A stretch of DNA of 63,256 nucleotides from Clostridia bacterium (GCA_017614315.1 JAGACA010000021.1:1-63256), one strand, 5' to 3'. Positions 47,119 to 57,688 are shown, numbered from the stretch's first letter. Translations and numbers: made by a program. The notes: generated from the letters alone by a model not told the origin.

Positions 47119-48693
47119 TCAGTCAGCGATCGGGCCGGCGTCGACGATATGCTTCGGCATATTGCCGTACTTCGCGAAGTTCTTCACGAAGAGCTTTGCA
47201 AGCTCCTTCGCCTGCTTGTCGTAAGCCGCCTTGTCAGCCCACATCTCGCGCGGGTCGAGAACCTCGTCGGGCACTTCGGGGCAGGTCTTGGGAACGAGTA
47301 CGTTGAATATGGGATGACGCACGTACTCTACGTCGTTGAGCGCGCCGGTGAGCGCCGCGGTGACCATCGCGCGGGTGTATTTGATCTTCATGCGGGAGCC
47401 GACACCGTAGGGGCCGCCGGACCAACCGGTGTTGATCAGGTAAGCGTTGGCGTTGTACTCGTCCATCTTTTTGCCCAGCATCTCGGCATACACGGAGGGA
47501 TGCCTGATGAAGAACGGCGCGCCGAAGAGCGTGGAGAAGGTCGCCTGGGGCTCCTTGATGCCGCGCTCGGTGCCCGCGAGCTTCGCGGTGTAGCCGGTCA
47601 CGAAATGGTACATCGCCATGTTCTTATCGAGCTTCGCGATGGGGGGAAGTACGCCGAAAGCGTCCGCAGTGAGGAATATGACCGTCTTGGGATGGCCGCC
47701 CACGCCCGGGATGACGCAGTTGGGAATGTACTCGACCGGGTACGCGACACGGGTGTTCTCGGTAATGGAGCCGTCGTTGTAATCGAGCACGCGGGTCTCG
47801 TCGTCCATTATGACGTTCTCGACGAGAGCGCCGAACCTGATGGCCTCCCAGATCTGGGGCTCGTTTTCATGGGAGAGGTTGATACACTTCGCATAGCAGC
47901 CGCCCTCGAAATTGAACACGCCGTCGTTCGACCAGCCGTGCTCGTCGTCGCCGATGAGGAAGCGGTTCGGATCCGCGGAAAGCGTGGTCTTGCCCGTTCC
48001 GGAAAGGCCGAAGAACAGTGCGGTATCGCCATCGGCGCCCATGTTCGCGGAGCAGTGCATCGGGAATACGTCACGCTCGGGCATGAGGAAATTCATAACG
48101 GAGAACATGCCCTTCTTTATTTCGCCCGAATACATGGAGCAGGCGACGGTGACGCGGCGATACTCGAAATCGAGTATTATCGCGGCCTCGGAATTGGTGC
48201 CGTCGCGCTCGGGTATGCACTTGAAGCCGGGGCATACGAGAACGGTGAATTCGGGTTTGAAGTTCTCGAGCTGTTCCTTGGTGGGACGCACGAAGGCCTG
48301 CGTGGCGAACAGAGCGGAGGCGGCGTTCTCGCAGACGACCCTGATGGGAAGGCTGTAGGTCGTATCCGCGCCGACGTACGCGTCGACGACGAACGCTTCG
48401 CGGTTCTGCATATACGCGCACATCTTGCCGTAAATGGCGTCAGCCGTCTTGCGCTCGATGGGCATATTGATCTTGCCCCAGTCCACCTTGTCGTGCACGT
48501 CGGGACTATCGACGATGAAGCGGTCGTTGGGGGACCTGCCGGTGTACTTGCCGGTGTTGATGACGAGCGCGCCGGTGTCGGCAAGCTTGCCTTCGCCGCG
48601 CCTGAGCGCGTACTCTGTCAGCTCAGCGGGGGACGGGTTGCGGTAGATCGCGGAAAGCTCCGTGATCCCCATGGCGTCGAGATAGTTCTTCAT
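47119..48693 (-). CDS. pckA: Phosphoenolpyruvate carboxykinase (ATP)
   Basis: Interconverts oxaloacetate plus ATP with PEP, CO2 and ADP. At 524 residues it is standard. The kinase-1a loop is GLSGTGKTTLS and kinase-2 reads LIGDDEHGW. RSPNDRF and NTGWSGGPYG are family signatures. In anaerobes it often runs in the carboxylating, ATP-forming direction. AAGGAG precedes the ATG. It starts 36 bases after degV and is probably co-transcribed with it. Confidence 0.98.
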   Translation of the reverse strand: MKNYLDAMGITELSAIYRNPSPAELTEYALRRGEGKLADTGALVINTGKYTGRSPNDRFIVDSPDVHDKVDWGKINMPIERKTADAIYGKMCAYMQNREAFVVDAYVGADTTYSLPIRVVCENAASALFATQAFVRPTKEQLENFKPEFTVLVCPGFKCIPERDGTNSEAAIILDFEYRRVTVACSMYSGEIKKGMFSVMNFLMPERDVFPMHCSANMGADGDTALFFGLSGTGKTTLSADPNRFLIGDDEHGWSNDGVFNFEGGCYAKCINLSHENEPQIWEAIRFGALVENVIMDDETRVLDYNDGSITENTRVAYPVEYIPNCVIPGVGGHPKTVIFLTADAFGVLPPIAKLDKNMAMYHFVTGYTAKLAGTERGIKEPQATFSTLFGAPFFIRHPSVYAEMLGKKMDEYNANAYLINTGWSGGPYGVGSRMKIKYTRAMVTAALTGALNDVEYVRHPIFNVLVPKTCPEVPDEVLDPREMWADKAAYDKQAKELAKLFVKNFAKYGNMPKHIVDAGPIAD

Positions 48694-48729
48694 ATTGTTC
48701 TCCTTCTGAAATATTTTCCGAGGGTTTGT

Positions 48730-49581
48730 TCACTTATGGATGAACAGCACGCCGATCGTGTTCGGGCCGCAGTGGCTCGATACGGTGCAGGCGGCCTGGG
48801 TGATGAGGATTTCTTTGAAGTAGTTCAGCTTCGAGACCTCTTCGTAAACGGCGTCGATGTATTCCTGCTGGCAGTAGGAGCTGGTAATGAATATCCTGTC
48901 GGGACGTATGTCCTCGAGGTTCGCGAGGCGGTCGTTGGCGTACTGCCTGACCACGCGGCTGTACTTGCCCTTATATTTCTTGCCGACGCGCATCCTGCCG
49001 TCGACGACCTCGATGCAGGGCTTGAGCTGGAGGAGGTTGGCGCCGAGCGCCGCGACGTTGGAGCAGCGGCCGCCCTTCGCCATATACTTGAGCGTGTCGA
49101 GCGTGAAGCTCGTATCAACCTTCGGAATGATCTCCTCCTCGATGATCCTCTTTATCTCGGGCGCGGGAACGCCGGCGGCGGCGAGGTTGCACGCCTCGAT
49201 GACGGACTGACCTATGCCGGAGGAGAGGTTTTTGCTATCGATCACGTACACGCCCGGCATATCCTGCGCGGCGAGGCACGCGACGTTAAATGTCGTGGAG
49301 AAGCCCGAGGAGATGGTGAAATGTATTATCTCGTCAGCGTCGGGGAACTTTTCCCTGATGCAGTTCAGATACTTCGTGAAATCGTCGATCGACTGAGCCG
49401 CCGTGGTGGGGAGCTCGCCCGTTTCGTCGACGAGCTTGAAGAGCTGCTCGCTCGTAATATCGACGCCGTCCATGTATTCCCTGCCGCCTATGTTGATGTA
49501 GAGCGGGAGCTTTTCGATGCCGTAGCGCTCATAAAGCTCGGGGGAGAGATCGGCGGTGCAGTCGCATGAGATCTTGATCAT
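48730..49581 (-). CDS. DegV family fatty-acid-binding protein
   Basis: A 283-residue DegV protein; relatives (FakB type) hold fatty acids for phosphorylation by FakA. The N-terminal CDCTADLSPELYERY, PTTAAQSIDDF, the ISSGFSTTF loop and TLKYMAKGGRCSN are conserved. It has a promoter and the Shine-Dalgarno AGAGG. No fakA-like kinase lies nearby. Lipid binding is by homology. Confidence 0.92.
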   Translation of the reverse strand: MIKISCDCTADLSPELYERYGIEKLPLYINIGGREYMDGVDITSEQLFKLVDETGELPTTAAQSIDDFTKYLNCIREKFPDADEIIHFTISSGFSTTFNVACLAAQDMPGVYVIDSKNLSSGIGQSVIEACNLAAAGVPAPEIKRIIEEEIIPKVDTSFTLDTLKYMAKGGRCSNVAALGANLLQLKPCIEVVDGRMRVGKKYKGKYSRVVRQYANDRLANLEDIRPDRIFITSSYCQQEYIDAVYEEVSKLNYFKEILITQAACTVSSHCGPNTIGVLFIHK

Positions 49582-49639
49582 ATGATACCTCTGTAAAAAT
49601 GAAAAAATACGGCAGGCTTACACCTTTTTTACCACATAT

Positions 49640-49668
49640 ATTTTATCACAGCGCGTACGGAATGTAAA
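49640..49668 (-). promoter_or_regulatory. Promoter of degV-pckA
   Basis: Reverse strand: -35 TTTACA (49668-49663), 17-base spacer, -10 TAAAAT (49645-49640). Confidence 0.68.
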
Positions 49669-49692
49669 GCGATTTCGGGAACGAAAAGCGCA

Positions 49693-49718
49693 CAAAAAAA
49701 CTCCGTCTTACGACGGAG
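49693..49718 (-). terminator. Terminator after the comB homolog
   Basis: Reverse strand: CTCCGTC-GTAA-GACGGAG followed by seven T. Confidence 0.9.
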
Positions 49719-49730
49719 CCGGAAAGATGT

Positions 49731-50453
49731 TCACAGCTTTACGATAACGCCTTCGCGATAGACGGGAACGGTGTCGGTGAGGTCGGGAGTGAAGCAGAAA
49801 TACACGTCCTCCTCAAAGCCTAACTTAACGAGCCGCCTGTAATGATAGGTGGTCGAAAGGTCGAAAATACCCGCCTTCCAGTCCTTATAAAGGTTCTCGC
49901 AGACGATCGTCATGTCGGTCAGGGAATCGGAGCCGATATCAATGAACTGCCTTAAACCGTCGATTATCGCACCTGCGCAGGTAAGATCGTCGGCGGAGGG
50001 CTGACCGTCGGTGCCGGCGCAGACGATGAGCACGTCGCGCCCCTCCGCGGCGGCGGCCTTTGCGACCGCAAGGCGGTTTATCATCGCGCCTAAGAGTATC
50101 CTGTCGGCGCTCCGGACAGAATACAGCGCGCCGGTGCCGTTGGTCGTGGAGACTATGACGGTCTTGCCGCGGACTGTCCTCGACAGGTATTCCGCCGGGG
50201 AGTTCCCGAGATCGAAGCCGCTTATTTTGATCCCGCCGCGCTCGCCGCCGAGGACGCATTCCCTCGCGCCGAGCCTTGAGGCAAGCGCGACCGCGTCGCC
50301 CGCGTCGACCGTGGGGACGACCTTGACCGCGCCGCCGTTGAGCGCCGAGATCATGCACGTCGTCGCGCGGAGCACGTCCACGACTATGACCGTGGTCTCC
50401 GACAGCTGGGCGTCCTTCTGTTTCCCGAATATGGGTAAAACGTCGATTTTCAT
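49731..50453 (-). CDS. 2-phosphosulfolactate phosphatase-like protein (ComB family)
   Basis: A 240-residue protein with the ComB signatures VIVVDVLRATT, LGGERGG(I)KI, GFDLGNSPAEY and STTNGTGAL. In methanogens ComB removes phosphate from 2-phosphosulfolactate on the way to coenzyme M. No other coenzyme M gene is in the window, and Clostridia are not known to need it, so the substrate here is open. I start at ATG 50453 with AGGGGC upstream; the frame is open to 50480. Confidence 0.87.
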   Translation of the reverse strand: MKIDVLPIFGKQKDAQLSETTVIVVDVLRATTCMISALNGGAVKVVPTVDAGDAVALASRLGARECVLGGERGGIKISGFDLGNSPAEYLSRTVRGKTVIVSTTNGTGALYSVRSADRILLGAMINRLAVAKAAAAEGRDVLIVCAGTDGQPSADDLTCAGAIIDGLRQFIDIGSDSLTDMTIVCENLYKDWKAGIFDLSTTYHYRRLVKLGFEEDVYFCFTPDLTDTVPVYREGVIVKL

Positions 50454-50478
50454 AAGTCTGCCCCTGAAGTTTTTTGAC

Positions 50479-50507
50479 ATTGTACCACAAATCGCGTTTC
50501 AATGCAA
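50479..50507 (-). promoter_or_regulatory. Promoter of the comB homolog
   Basis: Reverse strand: -35 TTGCAT (50507-50502), 17-base spacer, extended -10 TGG-TACAAT (TACAAT at 50484-50479). Confidence 0.62.
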
Positions 50508-50512
50508 ATCTT

Positions 50513-51016
50513 TCATGCAAGCAGTATCCCCACCGCAGTCCCGACGAGCCCCGAGATTATCGCCGCGGGGACCGCCTGGCGCGTCTTCGTGACGCCGACC
50601 GCGCCGAAATAGACCGAGACCGTGTAGAAGACCGTCTCGGTAGAGCCGACTATTACGCTCGCCTCACGCCCGACGGGGCTGTCCGCGCCGTATTCGGTCA
50701 GCAGCTCTTTGAGTATCGCGAGCGAACCGCTTCCCGAGAACGGCCGAAGCGCGATCAGCGGCACGAGCGGCGCCTTAACACCGAGCTTCTCCGCGGCGGG
50801 GCTTATGAGATCCGTGAAGAAGCCGAGCGCGCCCGAGCCCTTCAATACGCTTATCGCGGTGAGCATCGCGGCGAGGCACGGCAGAAGGGACATCAGGCTC
50901 CGGACGGACTCGCCAACGCCGTCCAGAAAAGCTTTGTAAACGTTGACTTTTTTGACAAGGGCGTACGCCAAAATGGCGACGATCAGCATAGGCACGGCAA
51001 GGGACGCCCATTTCAT
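50513..51016 (-). CDS. spmB: Spore maturation protein B
   Basis: A 167-residue membrane protein with about four helices, needed in Bacillus for spore core dehydration with SpmA. The start MKWASLAVPMLIV (51016) overlaps the spmA stop by ATGA; the frame is open further upstream within spmA but without homology. ALRPFSGSGSLAI and GSTETVFYTVSVYFG are the recognised nucleoside-recognition (Gate) motifs. Confidence 0.93.
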   Translation of the reverse strand: MKWASLAVPMLIVAILAYALVKKVNVYKAFLDGVGESVRSLMSLLPCLAAMLTAISVLKGSGALGFFTDLISPAAEKLGVKAPLVPLIALRPFSGSGSLAILKELLTEYGADSPVGREASVIVGSTETVFYTVSVYFGAVGVTKTRQAVPAAIISGLVGTAVGILLA

Positions 51017-51573
51017 TTGAACACCCTTCCGAGGAGCTTCGCGGAGATGATCGCGGCAAAGGCGGCGGCGAGCGAGGCGAGAAAAGTCGGTATCACGACG
51101 GAATATGGATCGGCAGATCCGCACGCCGTGCGGACGGCGATCACGGAGGTCGGCAAAAGCTCCACCGCCGACGAATTGAGGGCTATGAACATCGCCATCG
51201 AATCGGACGCTCGCCCGTCGCCGCGGTCGAGCCTCTTTACCGCCTCTATCCCGAACGGCGTCGCGGCGTTCCCCAGCCCGAAGAAGTTCGCCGCAAGATT
51301 GAGGCTCACCGGCGCTGCAGCGCCGCCGAGATCGGGCATCAGGAGCGACAGCGGTTTTCGCATCATCTTCGACAGCCCCTCGGTCAGCCCCGCTCTTTCC
51401 GCGACCTTGAACAGCCCCGACCAGAGCATGAACGGCCCCGCGAGCTCAAGAGCGAGCGTCACCGCGCCGCCAGTGCCCGCCGCGAGCGCCGCCATCGCTC
51501 CCGCGCCGTCGCCCTTTACGGCAAAAACGATAAGCCCGACCGCCGTCAGGATCACAAAAACCCAGTTCATCAT
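51013..51573 (-). CDS. spmA: Spore maturation protein A
   Basis: A 186-residue Gate-domain membrane protein, partner of SpmB. The start MMNWVFVILTAVG is the first plausible one, although no clear Shine-Dalgarno precedes it. Signatures include WSGLFKVAERAGL, GLGNAATPFGIEA and MAMFIALNSSAVELLPTSVIA. Together with spoIID it supports an endospore-forming lineage. The frame is open far upstream but carries no recognisable protein there. Confidence 0.93.
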   Translation of the reverse strand: MMNWVFVILTAVGLIVFAVKGDGAGAMAALAAGTGGAVTLALELAGPFMLWSGLFKVAERAGLTEGLSKMMRKPLSLLMPDLGGAAAPVSLNLAANFFGLGNAATPFGIEAVKRLDRGDGRASDSMAMFIALNSSAVELLPTSVIAVRTACGSADPYSVVIPTFLASLAAAFAAIISAKLLGRVFK

Positions 51574-51602
51574 ACGTGATCGATATGCGCGGTTTTCACA
51601 TG

Positions 51603-51622
51603 ATATGCCGATTTCGGCATAT
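51603..51622. promoter_or_regulatory. Operator-like dyad between spmA and the MATE gene
   Basis: Perfect 9-bp inverted repeat ATATGCCGA-TT-TCGGCATAT in the divergent gap, 16 bases upstream of the MATE -35 box. Confidence 0.45.
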
Positions 51623-51638
51623 ATTTGAGCTTTTCGTA

Positions 51639-51667
51639 TTGTCCCGCCGCGGGATGTGTGATAAAAT
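51639..51667 (+). promoter_or_regulatory. MATE transporter promoter
   Basis: -35 TTGTCC (51639-51644), 17-base spacer, -10 TAAAAT (51662-51667). Confidence 0.65.
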
Positions 51668-51699
51668 ACCGAAGTCAGAAGAAAAAAGAGGGCTATAAA

Positions 51700-53109
51700 G
51701 TGGAAAAGGAATTCAAACAGAATAAGATGGGGACAATGCCCGTCGGAAGGCTGATGTTCACGATGTCGCTCCCGATGGTCATCTCTATGCTGGTGCAGGC
51801 GCTTTACAACGTCGTGGACAGCATATTCGTCGCACGCATCAAAACGGCGATCGCGGCGAACGGCGTGAACAACGCGCTCACCGCCGTTGGGCTCGCGTAT
51901 CCGATACAGTTTCTGATGGTTGCGTTCGCCGTCGGAACAGCGGTCGGCATGAACTCGCTGATGAGCCGCAGGCTCGGCGAGAAGCGCCGCGAGGACGCAA
52001 ACTCCGCAGCCTCGAACGGACTGTTCCTCGAATTCGTATCCGCGATGGTGTTTCTCGTTCTGGGGCTGACCTGCGTGCGTCCGTTCCTCCGGATATTCAC
52101 GGACGACGCGGCAGTGCTCGACCTCGGCGTAAGCTACCTCCGCATCTGCATGGTGTTCTGCCTCGGCATATTCATACACCTGGGCTTTGACCGCATACTG
52201 CAGTCCATGGGCAAGACCGGCCTTTCGATGGTCGCGCAGCTCGCCGGAGCGGTCACCAACATAGTCCTCGATCCGCTGATGATATTCGGCTACTGGGGCT
52301 TCCCCGAAATGGGCATCGCGGGCGCCGCCGCCGCGACTGTCATCGGCCAGTGGGTCAGCATGGTCGTTGCCGCGCTGCTCGTCGTTTTAGGCAAGCATGA
52401 GATCAAGGTCTCGTTCAAACATTTCAGGCCGAACGGCGAATCCATAAAGGAGATCTACCGCGTCGGCGCGCCGTCCATCGTCATGCAGGGCATCGGCTCG
52501 GTCATGAACACGGGCATGAACTTCGTGCTCTCGCGCTTTTTGACCGACGGCATGGGCGTCGCGATAATGAACATCTACTATAAGATGCAGTCGCTGATAT
52601 TCATGCCAATGTTCGGCATAACCAACGCGTCGATGAGCATTATCGCGTTCAATTTCGGTGCGAAGGATTACAAGCGCCTCATCAAGACATGGAAGATAAC
52701 GCTCGTCGTGTGCATAGTGATAATGACGGCCGGGCTCGTCTGCTTCCAGATATTCCCGGAAGCGATAGTGAGGATCTTCGACACCGACGGCGCCATCACG
52801 GGCGAGGGCATAAGGGCGTTCAAAACGATCTCCCTGCACTTCCCGATCGCGGCGGTCTGTATCGTCTGCGGCACGCTCTTCCAGGCGACGGGCAGGGGCT
52901 TTTACAGCATGATAGTGTCGCTGATGCGCCAGCTCGTGGCGCTGCTCCCCGCTGCGGCGATACTCGCCCTCGTGACCGGCAGGCTTTCCGCCGTGTGGTG
53001 GTCGTTCATAATCGCGGAGTTCATGTCCCTTGCAGTCAGCCTCACGTGCCTCCGCAGACTTTACAGTAAGGAACTGAAGCCGATAAAGGAACTTAATACA
53101 GAAGAATGA
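51700..53109 (+). CDS. MATE family efflux transporter
   Basis: A 469-residue, twelve-helix cation-coupled drug or metabolite exporter. I start at GTG 51700 (VEKEFKQNKMG) because AGAGGG lies 7 bases upstream; the frame is open to 51625. The MATE features are SLPMVISMLVQALYNVVDS in helix 1, NSLMSRRLGEKR between helices, and LDPLMIFGYWGFPEMGIAGAA. The substrate is unknown. It is followed by an ACTCCGCC-type terminator and a reversed copy of the 32-bp post-gene repeat. Confidence 0.95.
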   Translation: MEKEFKQNKMGTMPVGRLMFTMSLPMVISMLVQALYNVVDSIFVARIKTAIAANGVNNALTAVGLAYPIQFLMVAFAVGTAVGMNSLMSRRLGEKRREDANSAASNGLFLEFVSAMVFLVLGLTCVRPFLRIFTDDAAVLDLGVSYLRICMVFCLGIFIHLGFDRILQSMGKTGLSMVAQLAGAVTNIVLDPLMIFGYWGFPEMGIAGAAAATVIGQWVSMVVAALLVVLGKHEIKVSFKHFRPNGESIKEIYRVGAPSIVMQGIGSVMNTGMNFVLSRFLTDGMGVAIMNIYYKMQSLIFMPMFGITNASMSIIAFNFGAKDYKRLIKTWKITLVVCIVIMTAGLVCFQIFPEAIVRIFDTDGAITGEGIRAFKTISLHFPIAAVCIVCGTLFQATGRGFYSMIVSLMRQLVALLPAAAILALVTGRLSAVWWSFIIAEFMSLAVSLTCLRRLYSKELKPIKELNTEE

Positions 53110-53130
53110 AAAACAGAACAATTATATGAA

Positions 53131-53155
53131 AAAACTCCGCCTTTGGCGGAGTTTT
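53131..53155. terminator. Bidirectional terminator after the MATE gene
   Basis: AAAACTCCGCC-TTT-GGCGGAGTTTT. Confidence 0.92.
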
Positions 53156-53165
53156 CACATCAAAA

Positions 53166-53197
53166 ATTCATTATTCGATCTTCCGTCTTCAGTATTC
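53166..53197 (-). repeat. 32-bp post-gene repeat, reversed copy D
   Basis: Reverse complement reads GAATACTGAAGACGGAAGAT and on to GAATAATGAAT; it differs from copy B at a few bases in the middle. Confidence 0.72.
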
Positions 53198-53214
53198 CGC
53201 AGATCCTTCCTTCG

Positions 53215-53652
53215 TCAGCTCTTCCTCTCGAACACCTCGCCGCACTTCGGGCAGGTGATGCGGATCTTGCCCTTGCCCTTCGGGACGCGCACCGTCTGAC
53301 GGCACTTGGGACATTTATAGAATCTGTGCGTTTTGCCCTGCTCGCGGCGGGTCTTAAGCTCGCTCTTTTTGCGGGAAAAAGGCGCGATCACGTGCGCGCG
53401 GAACCATTCGTACTCGGCGCGGCGCGCGGGTATGTTCCTGCTGAAAGTTCGGAAGGTCGTGAAAAATATCGCCGCGACCGCGACGGCGTAAAACGCGATC
53501 GAGATGATCTTGCCCGCGGTCGAAGCCGAGGCCGACCGCACGATAACAGCCGTTATGAAGCTTATGAGCGAGAACACGCTCAGTACCGTGTTCAGGCTGT
53601 CGCCGCCGTAGCGTCCGGCCAGAAACCGGCGGATCCTGTCTTTGAAGCTCAT
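53215..53652 (-). CDS. Small membrane protein with C-terminal zinc ribbon
   Basis: A 145-residue protein of unknown function. Two transmembrane helices (about 20-40 and 45-65) are followed by a basic stretch. The C-terminus has two CPKC knuckles (YKCPKCRQT and ITCPKCGEVF), a probable zinc ribbon in the cytoplasm. A perfect AGGAGG lies before the ATG at 53652. It is convergent with the MATE gene. Confidence 0.8.
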   Translation of the reverse strand: MSFKDRIRRFLAGRYGGDSLNTVLSVFSLISFITAVIVRSASASTAGKIISIAFYAVAVAAIFFTTFRTFSRNIPARRAEYEWFRAHVIAPFSRKKSELKTRREQGKTHRFYKCPKCRQTVRVPKGKGKIRITCPKCGEVFERKS

Positions 53653-53741
53653 TCTGCCGCCTCCTTTTTACATCATAAAATATAAATCCGCCCGATCAAA
53701 AAATCAATAACGTGCGATAAAATTATACAAAGATTTTACAT

Positions 53742-53770
53742 TTGACATACCAGGAGTCGTAAAATATAAT
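53742..53770 (+). promoter_or_regulatory. Fully consensus promoter, leaderless arrangement
   Basis: TTGACA (53742-53747), 17-base spacer, TATAAT (53765-53770). The ATG at 53777 lies 7 bases after the -10, at the expected transcription start. Confidence 0.8.
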
Positions 53771-53776
53771 ATGGTC

Positions 53777-54238
53777 ATGGAGAAAAAGCGGAAAGGCAAG
53801 TTCATAACGGGCGCGCTGTTCACGCTCGCGCAGTGGACGTGGGGACTGCCCCAGAACCTCGTCGGGGCGGCGCTCGCGCTGGTGTTCAGGGGGCGGCGCT
53901 TTCGGTATCACGGCGCGCTCGTGACCGTCTATCGGAGCCTCCGCGGCATATCGAACAACAGCGGCTTTTCGCTCGGCTCGTTCATATTCATGCCCGAGGC
54001 GTGGAGCGATCACGACCGCGAGCACATCCTTGTTCACGAATACGGCCACAGCGTACAGTCGCTGATACTGGGGCCGTTTTATCTGCCCGTCGTAGGGCTC
54101 CCGTCGGTCATCTGGTCGCGGCGCTATTCCAAAAAGAGGAGCGTCTACCGCGACCGCGGCATAAAATACACCGACCGCTTCCCCGAAAACGAAGCGGACC
54201 GCCTGGGCGAGGCGGTCACGGGAGAAAAACCGTATTGA
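53777..54238 (+). CDS. Small membrane-associated putative zinc peptidase (HEYGH)
   Basis: A 153-residue protein not assigned to a named family. HEYGH at about residues 90-94 fits the HExxH zinc site, and ENEADRLGE near the C-terminus could supply the glutamate third ligand of a gluzincin. A hydrophobic stretch (about 96-115) directly follows HEYGH, and another lies near 10-40. The promoter places transcription at or just before the ATG at 53777, so the upstream ATG at 53771 is unlikely. Peptidase activity is inference from the motif. Confidence 0.7.
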   Translation: MEKKRKGKFITGALFTLAQWTWGLPQNLVGAALALVFRGRRFRYHGALVTVYRSLRGISNNSGFSLGSFIFMPEAWSDHDREHILVHEYGHSVQSLILGPFYLPVVGLPSVIWSRRYSKKRSVYRDRGIKYTDRFPENEADRLGEAVTGEKPY

Positions 54239-54241
54239 CGA

Positions 54242-55087
54242 TCAAAGATTCAGAAGCACGAGGGCTGCGGCGATGAGGCCGAAGCCTATGTATTTGCGCG
54301 CGGAAAGCTTCTCCCTGAAGAGCAGCAGCCCCGCCGCGCCGACGAGGACTATCGCGCCGATGTTATATATGGGATACACGACCACTGCGGGCACCGAGCC
54401 GAGGGACAGGAGCAAGAACCGGCTTGCAAAATAGTTCGGCACGCCGATCATTACGCCGAAGGCGACGTCCTTCCACGATATGGGCCTGTGCTTCACGGCG
54501 GTTATTATCGCCGCCGCGAGGAACGCCGTAACGAAGTTGAAGAACAGGAAATCGTCCTTTAACGCAGGCGAGCCCGTTTTGTCGTAAATGTTCGCCATGG
54601 ACTCCGTAAAGCCGCTCACGATAAGCAGCAGGAGCAGGAACACGGCGGTCTTTTTGGTGCCCTTGTCCTTCTCCTGCGGAGAAACGTTGATTATGATTAT
54701 CGCGGCGACGGCAAGCACGACGCCGACGATCTGGAAAACGGATGGCGTTTCGTGAAACACCGCGACTGCCATACCGGTCGGAACGAGCACGCCGAGCTTC
54801 ATGAATACCGTTGCCAACATGACGCCGTTCTTCGATATGTTCAGCTTCATCAACACGAAGCAGGTGAGGTACAGGCAGCCGCTGATCAGCCCGAGAACGA
54901 GCGTGAACGGTAGCCCCTCGCGGTAAACGAACACGTTCTTGTCCTTCATGAACAGGAACGCGATAGCCGAGCAGACGATATAGTTCGCCGCAAACATGGC
55001 GAAATTGTTTTTTATGTGCTTTTCGCCGAAGCGCATTATTACCGCGACGGCGGAGCTTGCGAGCACCGCGAGGATCAGATAAAGCAT
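54242..55087 (-). CDS. DMT/EamA family transporter
   Basis: A 281-residue protein with ten hydrophobic helices in two similar halves, as in drug/metabolite transporters. The first half ends near residue 140 at the IIIINVSPQEKDK linker; the second has GVPNYFASRFLLLSLG and VVVYPIYNIGAIVLV. GAAGGAAG serves as Shine-Dalgarno. A -10 TATACT (reverse, 55123-55118) lies upstream with a poor -35. Substrate unknown. Confidence 0.85.
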   Translation of the reverse strand: MLYLILAVLASSAVAVIMRFGEKHIKNNFAMFAANYIVCSAIAFLFMKDKNVFVYREGLPFTLVLGLISGCLYLTCFVLMKLNISKNGVMLATVFMKLGVLVPTGMAVAVFHETPSVFQIVGVVLAVAAIIIINVSPQEKDKGTKKTAVFLLLLLIVSGFTESMANIYDKTGSPALKDDFLFFNFVTAFLAAAIITAVKHRPISWKDVAFGVMIGVPNYFASRFLLLSLGSVPAVVVYPIYNIGAIVLVGAAGLLLFREKLSARKYIGFGLIAAALVLLNL

Positions 55088-55135
55088 GGACGAGACTTCC
55101 TTCGATCGATTAAGCTAAGTATAGCATAATCCGAA

Positions 55136-55162
55136 TAAAAACAAAAGACGGCATTGACCGTC
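55136..55162 (-). terminator. Terminator of the ATP synthase operon
   Basis: Reverse strand: GACGGT-CAAT-GCCGTC then TTTTGTTTTT, just after atpC. The DMT promoter lies within or beside it. Confidence 0.78.
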
Positions 55163-55177
55163 CCGAATGTTTTTTGC

Positions 55178-55468
55178 TCATTTCCCGCCGGGTTCCGTTA
55201 CCGACTCGGCGACGAGCGTGAGCTCGTCGTTCTTCACGCGAAGGAATCCGCCCGACGCGATCAGTCTCAATACACATTTCCCGTCTTCGCACGCGGTAAC
55301 GGGCGAGCTTTCCGAAAGCGCGATAACGGCCTCGATGTGGCCGCGGCGTATGCCGACGCCGCCGCCTTCGCCGCCCAGGCCGTCACGCGCGGAAACGGTG
55401 ACCGAATCGCATGGGACGCGGAGCTTTTCCCCCTCGGGGGTTATAATTATAAGCGTCATCGCGCTCAT
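55178..55468 (-). CDS. atpC: ATP synthase epsilon subunit, short form
   Basis: F1 central-stalk subunit that links gamma to the c ring. Only 96 residues, against about 130-140 usually. The N-terminal beta-sandwich is recognisable (ITPEGEKL, GIRRGHIEAVIAL, VKNDELTLVAE). The usual C-terminal helical hairpin, which restrains ATP hydrolysis in many bacteria, is missing. A Gly-rich insertion (GLGGEGGGVG) replaces the loop before the GH motif. It begins one base after the atpD stop and is the last gene of the operon. Confidence 0.92.
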   Translation of the reverse strand: MSAMTLIIITPEGEKLRVPCDSVTVSARDGLGGEGGGVGIRRGHIEAVIALSESSPVTACEDGKCVLRLIASGGFLRVKNDELTLVAESVTEPGGK

Positions 55469-55469
55469 A

Positions 55470-57675
<2,206 letters not shown>

Positions 57676-57688
<13 letters not shown>

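Noticed and set aside
47116-49569. Forward open frame of 817 codons
   Set aside because: It is antisense to pckA and degV across their junction and has no recognisable domain.
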